From positions 145,756 through 209,755 of the forward strand of contig NZ_BDCI01000013.1 of the NCBI RefSeq assembly GCF_001613425.1: a DNA stretch of 64,000 nucleotides, given 5' to 3'. Position numbers and translations under genes: made by a program. Shown here piece by piece: positions 42,960 through 51,702 of this stretch (position 1 is its first letter; every line of letters starts with the position of its first letter). Under the pieces are notes generated by a model. It made no database searches. It saw nothing but the letters and a program-made list of their open reading frames with translations, and had not been told where the DNA came from. This DNA comes from Nocardia vulneris. GTDB lineage: Bacteria; Actinomycetota; Actinomycetes; Mycobacteriales; Mycobacteriaceae.

Positions 42960-43964
42960 ATGACAACGATGTCTCATCGACTGCACCGCGGGTGGCAACG
43001 CTCGCGCCGCCTGGCACCGTGGCTCGCCGTGGCCGCGGTCCTCGCCGCGTGTAGCGGGCCGGGCGCCGACGTGGTCGCGCCGAGCCAAAGCCCCGTCGCC
43101 GCAGGCACATTGAACTCGGTCGCGGTGGTCACGCACGGCAGCCCGGGTGACGCGTTCTGGAACGTGGTCAAGAACGGCGCGGAAGCGGCGGGCAAGGATC
43201 TCGGGGTCCGGGTCGAATACAACTCCTCGGGCGATCCGAGCCAGCAGGCCAAGCTCATCGACAACGCGGTCGCCCAGGGAGTGGACGGGCTGGTCGTCTC
43301 GATGGCCAACCCTGACGCACTGCGGCCTTCGATCGAAAAGGCAGTTGCCGCGGGCATTCCGCTGGTGACCATCAACTCCGGCGAGGCGGAGAGCGTCAAG
43401 TACGGCGCCATCGGCCATGTGGGACAGAGTGAGTCGCTGGCCGGGCAGTCGGCCGGTAAGCGGCTGGCCGACGCGAAGAAGACCAAGATGCTCTGCGTGA
43501 TCCACGAGGCGGGCAATATCGGCGCCAATCAACGCTGCGAGGGCGCGAGCAAAGCCTTCGGCAATGCGGCGACACTCCAAGTGGACATCAACAATCCGAC
43601 CGACGCGCAGTCCCGCATCAAGGGGGCGCTGGAGGCGGACCATTCGATCGACGCGGTGCTCACCCTGAACTCTCAGGTCGCCGCCCGCGCCGTCGACGCG
43701 GTGCAGGAGTCCCGCTCGGCGGCCACGGTCGCCACCTTCGACCTCAATACCGATGTGGTGGAGGCGATTCGCGGCGGCAAACTGCTGTTCGCGGTCGACC
43801 AGCAGCAGTACGAGCAGGGCTACCTGCCGGTGGTGCTGTTGCAGGCCTACCGGACGAACCTGAACACCGTCGGTGGCGGCGCACCGGTACAGACGGGTCC
43901 GGCCTTCGTCGACAAGAACAACGTCGATGCCGTCGCCGCGCTCGTGGCACAGGGCACGCGGTGA
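42960..43964 (+). CDS. ABC transporter sugar-binding lipoprotein
   Basis: The 334-residue lipoprotein has a signal peptide and lipobox LAAC with C31. A periplasmic-binding domain of the ribose/xylose type follows, with VVTHGSPGDAFWNVVKNGAE, LIDNAVAQGVDGLVVSMANP and TFDLNTDVVEAI. It delivers the sugar to the permease encoded next. Context suggests inositol or a similar polyol. An ATG at 42969 or a GTG at 42957 are other possible starts; AGGGAAG lies just upstream. Confidence 0.85.
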   Translation: MTTMSHRLHRGWQRSRRLAPWLAVAAVLAACSGPGADVVAPSQSPVAAGTLNSVAVVTHGSPGDAFWNVVKNGAEAAGKDLGVRVEYNSSGDPSQQAKLIDNAVAQGVDGLVVSMANPDALRPSIEKAVAAGIPLVTINSGEAESVKYGAIGHVGQSESLAGQSAGKRLADAKKTKMLCVIHEAGNIGANQRCEGASKAFGNAATLQVDINNPTDAQSRIKGALEADHSIDAVLTLNSQVAARAVDAVQESRSAATVATFDLNTDVVEAIRGGKLLFAVDQQQYEQGYLPVVLLQAYRTNLNTVGGGAPVQTGPAFVDKNNVDAVAALVAQGTR

Positions 43965-43982
43965 GGTCAGGGAGTGAATGAG

Positions 43983-45032
43983 ATGACTACTGCCACCAAA
44001 AAGACCGAGGCCGCACCGGCCGCCCAGGCCGGACCGTCGCTGCTGCAACGGCTCGCCGTCCGGCCCGAGATCGGGGCCGCGCTCGGCGCACTGCTCGTGT
44101 TCGTGTTCTTCTCGATCATCACCGAGCGCTTCCTGAGCCCGCTCGGCGTCGCGACCTGGCTGGACGATTCGTCCACACTCGGCATCATGGCGGTCGCGGT
44201 GGCGCTGCTGATGATCGGCGGCGAATTCGATCTGTCGGCCGGTGTGATGACCGCTTCGACCGCGTTGGTCACCGCTCTGCTGGCGGTGCATGCCGGATGG
44301 AACGTCTGGTTCGCGCTACTGGCCTCGCTGGTGCTGGCCTTGCTGGTCGGCGCGTTCAACGGCTGGCTCGTGATGCGCACCGGACTACCGAGTTTCATCG
44401 TCACGCTCGGCACTTTTCTTGCGCTGCAAGGCCTCAACCTCGGCGTGACCCGCCTGGTCACCGGAACCGTTCAGGTGTCGGGCATTCGGAGTGCCGAGGG
44501 CTACAACTCGGCCGGGTGGGTATTCGCCTCGACGTTGAACATCGGCGACGCCCGGATCCAGGCCTCGGTCATCTGGTGGATCGTGCTGACCGCGATCGCC
44601 GCGATCGTGCTGGTGCGCACCAGGTTCGGCAACTGGATCTTCGCGGTCGGCGGTGCGCTGCCGAACGCGCGGGCGGTGGGCGTGCCCGCCGACCGGACGA
44701 AGATCATTCTCTTCATGACCACGGCCTTCGCCGGCTGGGTGGTCGGTTCGTGCAGCATCCTGCGCTTCGCCAGCGTGCAGGCGAATCAGGGCGTGGGGCT
44801 CGAACTGCACTACATCATCGCGGCGGTGGTCGGCGGCTGCCTGCTGACCGGTGGTTTCGGTTCGGCCGTCGGCGCCGCGATCGGCGCGCTGATCTTCGGC
44901 ATGGCCCGCCAGGGCATCGTGTTCGCGCGCTGGGACAGCGACTGGTTCATGCTGTTCCTGGGCGTGCTCCTGCTGGCGGCGGTGCTGGTCAACAACAGAT
45001 TCCAGAAGCGAGCCGAAAGGGTACGCCGATGA
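43983..45032 (+). CDS. ABC transporter permease, ribose/inositol type
   Basis: The 349-residue membrane protein has about ten spans. It belongs to the BPD_transp_2 family of sugar importers, with GGEFDLSAGVMTASTA, a PSFIVTLGTFLALQGLNLG block and GGCLLTGGFGSAVGAAIGAL. ATG 43983 has CAGGGAG upstream. It overlaps the ATPase gene by four bases, so the two are coupled. Substrate is inferred from context as for the binding protein. Confidence 0.87.
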   Translation: MTTATKKTEAAPAAQAGPSLLQRLAVRPEIGAALGALLVFVFFSIITERFLSPLGVATWLDDSSTLGIMAVAVALLMIGGEFDLSAGVMTASTALVTALLAVHAGWNVWFALLASLVLALLVGAFNGWLVMRTGLPSFIVTLGTFLALQGLNLGVTRLVTGTVQVSGIRSAEGYNSAGWVFASTLNIGDARIQASVIWWIVLTAIAAIVLVRTRFGNWIFAVGGALPNARAVGVPADRTKIILFMTTAFAGWVVGSCSILRFASVQANQGVGLELHYIIAAVVGGCLLTGGFGSAVGAAIGALIFGMARQGIVFARWDSDWFMLFLGVLLLAAVLVNNRFQKRAERVRR

Positions 45033-45838
45033 CTACAGCAGCGCGGGGCGATGCGACGGGCGTCCCCCTCATCGAGGCGATCGACCTCGGCAAGAGCTAC
45101 GGCGGCGTGGTCGCGTTGCAAGATGTGTCGACCGTGGTGAACCCGGGTGAGGTCACCTGCATCCTGGGCGACAACGGCGCGGGCAAGTCGACGCTGATCA
45201 AAATCCTTGCGGGCGTGCACCAGCACGATCGCGGCGAGCTGCGGATCGAGGGCGAAGCGGTCCGATTGTCCTCCCCGCGTGCGGCATTGGACCACGGCAT
45301 CGCCACCGTCTACCAGGATCTGGCGGTGGTCCCGCTGATGAGCGTCTGGCGCAACTTCGTGCTCGGCTCGGAACCCACCGTCGGCTATGGCCCGTTCCGG
45401 CTGCTGGACCGCGCGAAAGGGCGGGCGATCGCGCGGAAAGGCCTGTCGGACATGGGCATCGAGCTGCGCGACATGGAGCAACCGGTCGGCACCCTGTCCG
45501 GCGGGCAACGGCAGTGCGTCGCGATCGCGCGGGCCGTGCACTACGGCGCCAAAGTGCTGATCCTCGACGAACCGACCGCCGCGCTGGGCGTCAAACAGGC
45601 GGGCGTGGTGCTGAAATACGTGGTGCAGGCGCGGGATCGGGGCCTGGGCGTCATCCTCATCACGCACAACCCGCATCACGCGTACCCGGTCGGCGATCGT
45701 TTCCTGCTGCTCAAGCGCGGCGCCATGCTCGGCTCGTACGAGAAGTCGGAGATCGATGTCTCGGAGCTGACCCGGCAGATGGCGGGCGGGGCCGAATTGG
45801 ACGCGCTGCAACACGAATTGCAGCGGGTGGTGTCGTGA
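45029..45838 (+). CDS. Single-domain ABC transporter ATPase
   Basis: The 269-residue ATPase has Walker A GDNGAGKST at 47-55, signature LSGGQRQ and Walker B LILDEPTAAL. It has one nucleotide-binding domain, unlike the double-domain RbsA/XylG-type ATPases of about 500 residues that usually pair with this kind of permease, so it must work as a homodimer. Similar short ATPases occur with FrcA-type and actinobacterial inositol loci. It overlaps both neighbours by four bases. Confidence 0.85.
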   Translation: MTTAARGDATGVPLIEAIDLGKSYGGVVALQDVSTVVNPGEVTCILGDNGAGKSTLIKILAGVHQHDRGELRIEGEAVRLSSPRAALDHGIATVYQDLAVVPLMSVWRNFVLGSEPTVGYGPFRLLDRAKGRAIARKGLSDMGIELRDMEQPVGTLSGGQRQCVAIARAVHYGAKVLILDEPTAALGVKQAGVVLKYVVQARDRGLGVILITHNPHHAYPVGDRFLLLKRGAMLGSYEKSEIDVSELTRQMAGGAELDALQHELQRVVS

Positions 45839-46773
45839 CCGGTCTGGAGGTTCTCACGATCGGCCGGGTCGGCGTCGACCTCTACCCGCAGCAGAGCGGC
45901 GTCGGCTTGGCCGAGGTCGAATCGTTCGCGAAATCGCTGGGCGGCACCGCGACCAACGTCGCGGTGGCCGCCGCCCGGCTCGGCCGGGACAGCGCGGTGC
46001 TGACCAAGGTCGGACCGGACGGCTTCGGTGACTATGTGCGAAAGGCTCTGGGCGAGTTCGGGGTTCGCGCCGATTACGTGTCGACCGCCCCGGATCTGCT
46101 GACGCCGGTGGTGTTCTGCGAGCTGAACCCGCCCGCCGACCCGCCGCTGTTGTTCTATCGCGCGCCCATCGCACCGGATCTCACCCTCACCGTGGACGAG
46201 GTGCCCTGGGAGGTGGTGGATTCGGTGCCGTTGCTGTGGGTCACCGGCACGGGCGTCAGCGCAGAACCCGGCCGCGGCACGCAGCGCGCGGTGCTGGAGC
46301 GTCGCGCACGTCGCGGGCACACGGTGCTCGATCTCGACTATCGGCCGATGTTCTGGCCGGATGTCGCGACCGCACAGCAGGAGATCGGTTGGATGATCGA
46401 TCACGTCACCGTGGTCGTCGGCAATCGCACCGAGGTCCAAGTCGCCGTGGGCACCGCCGATCCCGATGCGGCAGCGGACCGGCTGCTCGCGCGCGGCGTG
46501 CGGCTGGCGGTGATCAAGCGGGGTGCCGAGGGCGTGCTCGTGGCGACCGAATACGAGCGCTGGACGGTGCCCCCGTGCCGGGTCGAGGTGGTGTGCGGGC
46601 TGGGCGCGGGAGATGGTTTCGGCGGTGCGCTGATCCACGGCCTGCTCTCGGACTGGGATCCGCACCGCATCGCCACCTACGCCAATGCCGCGGGCGCACT
46701 GGTGGCCTCGCGCCTGGCGTGCGCGGACGCCATGCCGACGGACGCGGAAATCGAGGAACTGCTATGCCGCTGA
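45835..46773 (+). CDS. iolC: PfkB-family kinase, probable 5-dehydro-2-deoxygluconokinase
   Basis: The 312-residue kinase starts with LEVLTIGRVGVDLYPQQ and has GGTATNVAVAAARLG, the signature of PfkB kinases, and the C-terminal GLGAGDGFGGALIHGLL with the catalytic aspartate. The Y-P-Q-Q stretch is typical of IolC. It phosphorylates 2-deoxy-5-keto-gluconate in inositol breakdown. The GTG start at 45835 overlaps the ATPase stop by four bases; the frame further upstream is inside that gene. Confidence 0.88.
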   Translation: MTGLEVLTIGRVGVDLYPQQSGVGLAEVESFAKSLGGTATNVAVAAARLGRDSAVLTKVGPDGFGDYVRKALGEFGVRADYVSTAPDLLTPVVFCELNPPADPPLLFYRAPIAPDLTLTVDEVPWEVVDSVPLLWVTGTGVSAEPGRGTQRAVLERRARRGHTVLDLDYRPMFWPDVATAQQEIGWMIDHVTVVVGNRTEVQVAVGTADPDAAADRLLARGVRLAVIKRGAEGVLVATEYERWTVPPCRVEVVCGLGAGDGFGGALIHGLLSDWDPHRIATYANAAGALVASRLACADAMPTDAEIEELLCR

Positions 46774-46807
46774 CTCAGCGGGTGAACCCGGAATCGGAGG
46801 AACTACG

Positions 46808-47701
46808 GTGCATTTGACCGACGAACGCTGGCGTGAGCTGCTGCGCGTCCGCGCGACGGACCCGGCGGCGATCGAACGGGCCTATGCGAAGCGGGTGCGT
46901 CGCGCGAATCTGCTCGCGGACAAGCACACTCTGTTCCTGGTCGCCGCCGATCACCCGGCCCGCGGCGCCCTCGGCGTCGGATCGGACCGCACCGCCATGG
47001 CCGACCGGCGCACGTTGCTGGAGCGGTTGCTGATCGCGCTCGCGCATCCGGATGTCGACGGCGTGCTCGGTTCCCCGGACATCGTCGAGGAACTGTTGCT
47101 GCTGGACGCGCTGGACGACAAGGTGGTGATCGGTTCGATGAACCGCGGCGGTCTGGCCGGCGCGGAGTGGGAGATCGACGACCGGTTCACCGGCTACGAC
47201 GCGGACTCGCTGGCCCGGTTCCGCCTCGACGGCGGCAAAATGCTGCTCCGCCTGGTCGATTCGGACGCGGGTACGGTGCCGACGCTGCAGGCGTGCGCGC
47301 AGGCGGTCTCGGAACTGGCCGCGAACGGGTTGATGGCGATGGTCGAACCGTTGCCCTATCACCGCAACGAGTCCGGGTCGCTGGTGATGAGTAAGGACGC
47401 GCCGTCGCTGTCCAGGGCGATCACCGTAGCCTCCGGGCTCGGCGTCACCTCGGCGTACACCTGGTTGAAGATCCCGGCCCCGCAGGATGTTTCGGTCCTC
47501 GACGCGACCACGCTCCCCGTCGTGGTGCTGGGCGGCGCCCCGTCCGGCGACCCCGCGGCCGACCTCGCCTTCTGGGATGGTGCGCTCGGCCACGAGGTGG
47601 TCCGCGGTCTGGTCGTCGGTCGCACGCTGCTGTACCCGCCGGACGGTGACGTGGCCGCGGCCGTCGACCAGGCGGCGAAGATGCTGCGGGAGGCGCGATG
47701 A
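46808..47701 (+). CDS. Cgl0158-like (beta/alpha)8 aldolase-type protein
   Basis: The 297-residue protein resembles the Cgl0158 family, often found between iolC and iolB in actinobacteria. Visible blocks are FLVAADHPARGALGVG near the start, VIGSMNRGGLAGA, GGKMLLRLVD and AYTWLKIPAP. It probably has a LacD/DeoC-like aldolase barrel, and its place in the cluster suggests cleavage of 2-deoxy-5-keto-gluconate 6-phosphate, the IolJ step. This is an inference; no dedicated IolJ is seen in the window. GTG 46808 follows GGAGGAAC. Confidence 0.72.
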   Translation: MHLTDERWRELLRVRATDPAAIERAYAKRVRRANLLADKHTLFLVAADHPARGALGVGSDRTAMADRRTLLERLLIALAHPDVDGVLGSPDIVEELLLLDALDDKVVIGSMNRGGLAGAEWEIDDRFTGYDADSLARFRLDGGKMLLRLVDSDAGTVPTLQACAQAVSELAANGLMAMVEPLPYHRNESGSLVMSKDAPSLSRAITVASGLGVTSAYTWLKIPAPQDVSVLDATTLPVVVLGGAPSGDPAADLAFWDGALGHEVVRGLVVGRTLLYPPDGDVAAAVDQAAKMLREAR

Positions 47702-48585
47702 AGCTGCACCGACCGGCCGGAACCCTCGGCGCGGGCAACGATCCGGTCGTCCTCGCGCCGGAAGATGCCGGTTGGCACTACACCGGTCTGCGCGTGCTCA
47801 CCTTGGCTCCCGGCCAGACCCGGGTGGTGCGCACCGGCGAGTTCGAGGCCTTCGTGCTCCCGCTGTCGGGGTCGTGCACGGTACGTGTCGACGACCTGAG
47901 CTTCGAATTGACCGGCCGGGACTCGGTTTTCACCCGGGTGACGGACTTCGCCTACGTCCCGCGCGACGCCGAAGTCACGCTGCACGCCGGGCGCGCGCTC
48001 GAGGTCGCGCTGCCGATGGCCCGCTGCGCGAACCGGCTGACCCCGAAATACGGTCCTGCCGAACAGGTGCCGGTCGATGTCCGCGGCGCCGGCCGGGCCA
48101 CCCGCCAGGTGACCAACTTCGGGGTGCCAGGAGTGTGGGAGCACGCCGAGAAGCTGAACGCCTGTGAGTTGATCACCCCCGACGGCAACTGGTCGTCCTA
48201 TCCGCCGCACAAGCACGACGAGGCGAGCGACTGCGAGGTCGTCAACGAGGAGATCTACTACTTCCGCATCGCCGGGCGCGACGGCATCACGCCCTCCCGG
48301 ACGGGTTTCGGTATGCACCGCACCTATACCGCCGACGGCCTGCTGGACGAGAACGTCGCGGTGCGGGACGGCGACGTCTTCCTGGTCCCGCACGGCTATC
48401 ACGGACCGTGCATCGCCGCGCCGGGCTATCCGATGTACTACCTCAACGTGCTGGCGGGTCCGGGGCCGCAGCGCTCGATGGCCTTCTGCGACGACCCCGC
48501 GCACAGCTGGGTACGCGGCAGCTGGGACGACGAACCGCGGGATCCGCGCTGCCCCGTCACCACTCACGAAGGACGGATCGGATGA
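47698..48585 (+). CDS. iolB: 5-deoxy-glucuronate isomerase
   Basis: The 295-residue protein shows the IolB cupin fold, with PGQTRVVRTGEFEAFVLPLS and the metal-site segment WSSYPPHKHDE...EVVNEEIYYFRI, plus VPHGYHGPCIAAPGY. It converts 5-deoxy-D-glucuronate to 2-deoxy-5-keto-gluconate. It overlaps the upstream gene and iolD by four bases each, so translation is coupled. Confidence 0.93.
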   Translation: MKLHRPAGTLGAGNDPVVLAPEDAGWHYTGLRVLTLAPGQTRVVRTGEFEAFVLPLSGSCTVRVDDLSFELTGRDSVFTRVTDFAYVPRDAEVTLHAGRALEVALPMARCANRLTPKYGPAEQVPVDVRGAGRATRQVTNFGVPGVWEHAEKLNACELITPDGNWSSYPPHKHDEASDCEVVNEEIYYFRIAGRDGITPSRTGFGMHRTYTADGLLDENVAVRDGDVFLVPHGYHGPCIAAPGYPMYYLNVLAGPGPQRSMAFCDDPAHSWVRGSWDDEPRDPRCPVTTHEGRIG

Positions 48586-50423
48586 AACTGACTGCGGCAC
48601 AGGCCCTGGTCGCATGGCTCGTCGCGCAGCGTTCGGAGACGCTGGACGGCCGCGAAGTCCCGCTGTTCCCGGCGGTTTTCGGCATCTTCGGACACGGGAA
48701 CGTGCTCGGGCTCGGTACGGCGCTGCACGAGCGGCGCGACGAGATCCCGGTCTGGCGCGGCAATACCGAACAGGGCATGGCGCTGGCCGCGGTCGGCTAC
48801 GCGAAGGCGACGCACCGGCGCCAGGTCGGCGTCGCGACCTCCTCGATCGGTCCCGGGGCATTGAACATGGTGACCGCGGCAGGTGTGGCACATGCCAATC
48901 GTCTTCCCCTGCTGCTGCTTCCGGGCGACACCTTCACCACCCGCGCACCTGATCCGGTGCTCCAGCAGGTCGAACATTTCGGCGACGCGACCGCGACGGT
49001 CAACGACGCGTTCCGCGCGGTGAGCCGGTACTTCGATCGGATCACCCGGCCGGAGCAGTTGATTTCCACACTGCCGCAGGCAGTTCGGGTGCTCACCGAT
49101 GCGGCCGACGCGGGCCCCGTGACGCTGGCCTTGCCGCAGGATGTGCAGGCCGAGACCTACGACTTCCCCGACGCGCTGTTCGCGCCGGTGGTGCACCGCC
49201 TCGTGCGTGCCCGTGCCGATCGCCGCACACTGGCCGAGGCCGCGGCGGCGCTGCGCGCGTCGACGCGACCGTTGCTCGTGCTAGGGGGCGGCGTGCGCTA
49301 TTCGGGCGCAGGCCGTACCGCGCTGGAATTCGCCGAACGCCACGGCATTCCGGTGGTGGAGACGACGGCGGGCCGCACGCTGGTACCGCACGCGCATCCG
49401 CTCTACGCCGGTCCGCTCGGGGTCACCGGCTCCGCCTCCGCGAATGTCATGGCCGCGGCGGCGGATCTGGTGCTCGCGGTCGGAACCAGGTTGCAGGACT
49501 TCACCACTGCGTCGTGGACCGTGTTCGCGCCGGACGTCCGCCTGGTCACGATCAACGCGGCGCGCTTCGACGCGGTCAAACACGGCGCACTCGCGGTGGT
49601 CGGCGACGCCGACGCCACCCTCACCGACCTGACCGAGCAGCTGGCGCCATGGCGCGTCGACCCGCAGTGGACGTCGCGCGCTGCCCATCACCGCGGCACC
49701 TGGGACGCGCATATCGACAACCTCCGTGCGCCCACCCCGGGCACACCGAGCTACGCCCAGGTGGTGAGCGTCGTCAACGAGCTGAGCGGCCCGAGCGACT
49801 ACGTCATGACGGCTTCGGGCGGCATGCCGGGCGAGCTGGTCGGCGGCTGGCGGGCCACCGGTGCCACGCCGACGATGGACGTGGAATACGGCTTCTCCTG
49901 TATGGGCTATGAGCTCGCCGGTGCGTGGGGCGCCGCCATGGCGCATACCGACGGTTTGGTCACCACGCTGCTCGGCGACGGTTCCTATCTCATGTTGAAT
50001 TCCGAACTTTTCTCCGCGGCTTTCGCCGGGCATCCGTTCGTCGCGGTCGTCTGCGACAACGACGGCTACGCGGTAATCGCCCGATTACAGGAAGGGCAGG
50101 GCGGCGCGCCATTCAACAACTTTTACGCCGATTGCCGCAGCGTCCATGCCGACCCGCCTCGGGTGGATTTCGCCGCGCACGCTCGTGCGCTGGGTTGTGC
50201 CGTGTATACCGCGACCGACCTGGACGAATTCCGGGCCGCCTATGCCGAGGCCAGGACGGCCGCGGTCGGTGAATCCAAGCCCGCGGTGCTGGTGGTCCGC
50301 ACACAGCCGTCGTCCTGGACCGAGGCGGGGGCCTGGTGGGAGGTCGGTGTGCCCGAACATCTTTCCGGCCGCGCGGCGCACGCCGGGGCCAAGCCGCGTC
50401 AGGTGCGATACCTCCGTTCCTGA
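48582..50423 (+). CDS. iolD: 3D-(3,5/4)-trihydroxycyclohexane-1,2-dione hydrolase
   Basis: The 613-residue ThDP enzyme of the acetolactate synthase superfamily opens the ring of the inositol-derived dione. Visible are PAVFGIFGHGNVLG, the glutamate in WRGNTEQGMALAA, and the ThDP motif GDGSYLMLNSEL near residue 465 with DNDGYA. ATG 48582 lies in an ATGA overlap with iolB. It is the last clear gene of the operon. Confidence 0.93.
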   Translation: MKLTAAQALVAWLVAQRSETLDGREVPLFPAVFGIFGHGNVLGLGTALHERRDEIPVWRGNTEQGMALAAVGYAKATHRRQVGVATSSIGPGALNMVTAAGVAHANRLPLLLLPGDTFTTRAPDPVLQQVEHFGDATATVNDAFRAVSRYFDRITRPEQLISTLPQAVRVLTDAADAGPVTLALPQDVQAETYDFPDALFAPVVHRLVRARADRRTLAEAAAALRASTRPLLVLGGGVRYSGAGRTALEFAERHGIPVVETTAGRTLVPHAHPLYAGPLGVTGSASANVMAAAADLVLAVGTRLQDFTTASWTVFAPDVRLVTINAARFDAVKHGALAVVGDADATLTDLTEQLAPWRVDPQWTSRAAHHRGTWDAHIDNLRAPTPGTPSYAQVVSVVNELSGPSDYVMTASGGMPGELVGGWRATGATPTMDVEYGFSCMGYELAGAWGAAMAHTDGLVTTLLGDGSYLMLNSELFSAAFAGHPFVAVVCDNDGYAVIARLQEGQGGAPFNNFYADCRSVHADPPRVDFAAHARALGCAVYTATDLDEFRAAYAEARTAAVGESKPAVLVVRTQPSSWTEAGAWWEVGVPEHLSGRAAHAGAKPRQVRYLRS

Positions 50424-50594
50424 CCGGGATGTGCTGCGCGACACCGGGAAAAGTCGTAGGATGACTTATCGGCGTCTGGGGCAGCGGCGTCGATGGCCAT
50501 TGCGGCACAAGGCAACTGGATGTGAACCAAGGATCGGCGAGTGCTCGTCGAAGAGGAGTAGGGCCGTGCGGACCGAGGCGATCGGAGCGGGACC

Positions 50595-51023
50595 ATGACC
50601 CTCAACCGAGGCGACCACACCGCGTTGGCGCTCTGGGCCGCCGCCTGCGCCGAACATGTGTTGCCGCTGTTCGAGCGCGCTCGCCCGGACGACGCACGGC
50701 CGCGCGCGGCGATCGAGGCGGCGCGCGCCTGGGTGCGCGGCGAGCTGACCATGCCCGAGGCGCGCCGGGCCGCGTTCGCCGCGCACGACGCGGCGCACGG
50801 GCTCGAAGGCGCGGGCGAATACGCGGCCCGATCCGCCGGACATGCCGCGGCGACCGCGCACGCCGCGGGCCATGTCGTGCACGCCGCCAACTATGCCGTC
50901 AAGGCCGCCCAGGCCGATTCGTCGGAGGACAGCGACGAACGCGCCTGGCAGGAATCGCAGGTACCCGCGCGGCTGTTTCGCGTCGTGTTCCCGGATCGGG
51001 GCCTGTCGGAGCATGGGAGGTGA
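50595..51023 (+). CDS. Imm5-like putative immunity protein
   Basis: The 142-residue alpha-helical protein starts with RGDHTALALWAAACAEHVLPLFE, then ARPRAAIEAARAW, and a helical run rich in alanine and histidine (GHAAATAHAAGHVVHAANYA). This pattern matches the family called putative immunity protein, Imm5-like. No toxin of a polymorphic system is seen beside it, so the immunity role is a family label only. An ATG with GGAGCGGG upstream gives the start. It stands alone between iolD and the cold-shock gene. Confidence 0.65.
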   Translation: MTLNRGDHTALALWAAACAEHVLPLFERARPDDARPRAAIEAARAWVRGELTMPEARRAAFAAHDAAHGLEGAGEYAARSAGHAAATAHAAGHVVHAANYAVKAAQADSSEDSDERAWQESQVPARLFRVVFPDRGLSEHGR

Positions 51024-51165
51024 GGGCCACACCCCACCGTGAGGGTTGGATTGCTCACAGTTGGTGGGGGTACGTGTGGAGAAATTCGTCGGATCATGGC
51101 ATCGTTGATCTACGAGACCAGGACATTCCATTGTCAGAATCTGGCTCGTCTACAGAAAGTATGAA

Positions 51166-51369
51166 ATGGCTCAGGGCATTGTGAAGTGGTTCAACAGCGA
51201 GAAGGGCTTCGGCTTCATCGCGCAAGACGGCGGAGGCCCCGACGTCTTCGTGCATTACTCGGCTGTTAGCGGCTCGGGTTTCCGGTCCCTCGACGAGGGG
51301 CAGCGCGTGGAGTTCGAAATCGGCCAGGGTCAGAAGGGCCCGCAGGCGCAGGACGTTCGCGTTCTCTGA
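51166..51369 (+). CDS. Cold shock protein (CspA family)
   Basis: The 67-residue protein is one cold-shock domain with RNP1 KGFGFI and RNP2 VFVHYS. It binds single-stranded RNA or DNA and acts as an RNA chaperone. The 142 bases before it contain no other gene, so the mRNA may have a long 5' leader as other csp genes do. A terminator follows at 51388. Confidence 0.95.
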   Translation: MAQGIVKWFNSEKGFGFIAQDGGGPDVFVHYSAVSGSGFRSLDEGQRVEFEIGQGQKGPQAQDVRVL

Positions 51370-51387
51370 TCTCGCTCCCCAGCTTTT

Positions 51388-51422
51388 GAAAGGCCTCACA
51401 CCGGCTCGGTGCGGGGCCTTTC
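51388..51422 (+). terminator. Terminator after the cold shock gene
   Basis: Arms GAAAGGCC and GGCCTTTC, extended inward by CACCG and CGGTG, form a hairpin 19 bases after the stop. Confidence 0.75.
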
Positions 51423-51467
51423 ACCGTTTCCGGGACCTGCCGGTCAGGACTCGCGGGTGAACTGGAC

Positions 51468-51698
51468 GTGGGTGACCGCGGGGGAGCGGACCACGGAACT
51501 CACCTGGTAACCCGGCAGCGTGCCGAGATCGTCGTAGAGTCCGCCGAACTACTCGAACAGGGCGGCCCCGAACTCTGGGCGGACCTTATGGACGAACTGC
51601 GCGAATCCCACCTGGGCGTACCGCGCCCGGACCCGGGCCGGCCGACCGCCACCGATCGGCTGGCCCAGGCGTGCGCCGCCGCGCTCGCCGAGGCGTAA
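51468..51698 (+). CDS. Small hypothetical ORF, doubtful
   Basis: A 76-residue frame with high third-position GC ends in LAQACAAALAEA; a shorter start is ATG 51588. No ribosome site is clear. The opposite strand from 51548 down to 51444 shows a protein-like tail (LYDDLGTLPGYQV, then THVQFTRES before TGA) that is cut by an in-frame TAG at 51549-51551. The region may therefore hold the decayed end of a minus-strand gene rather than this ORF. Confidence 0.35.
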   Translation: MGDRGGADHGTHLVTRQRAEIVVESAELLEQGGPELWADLMDELRESHLGVPRPDPGRPTATDRLAQACAAALAEA

Positions 51699-51702
51699 CC
51701 CG

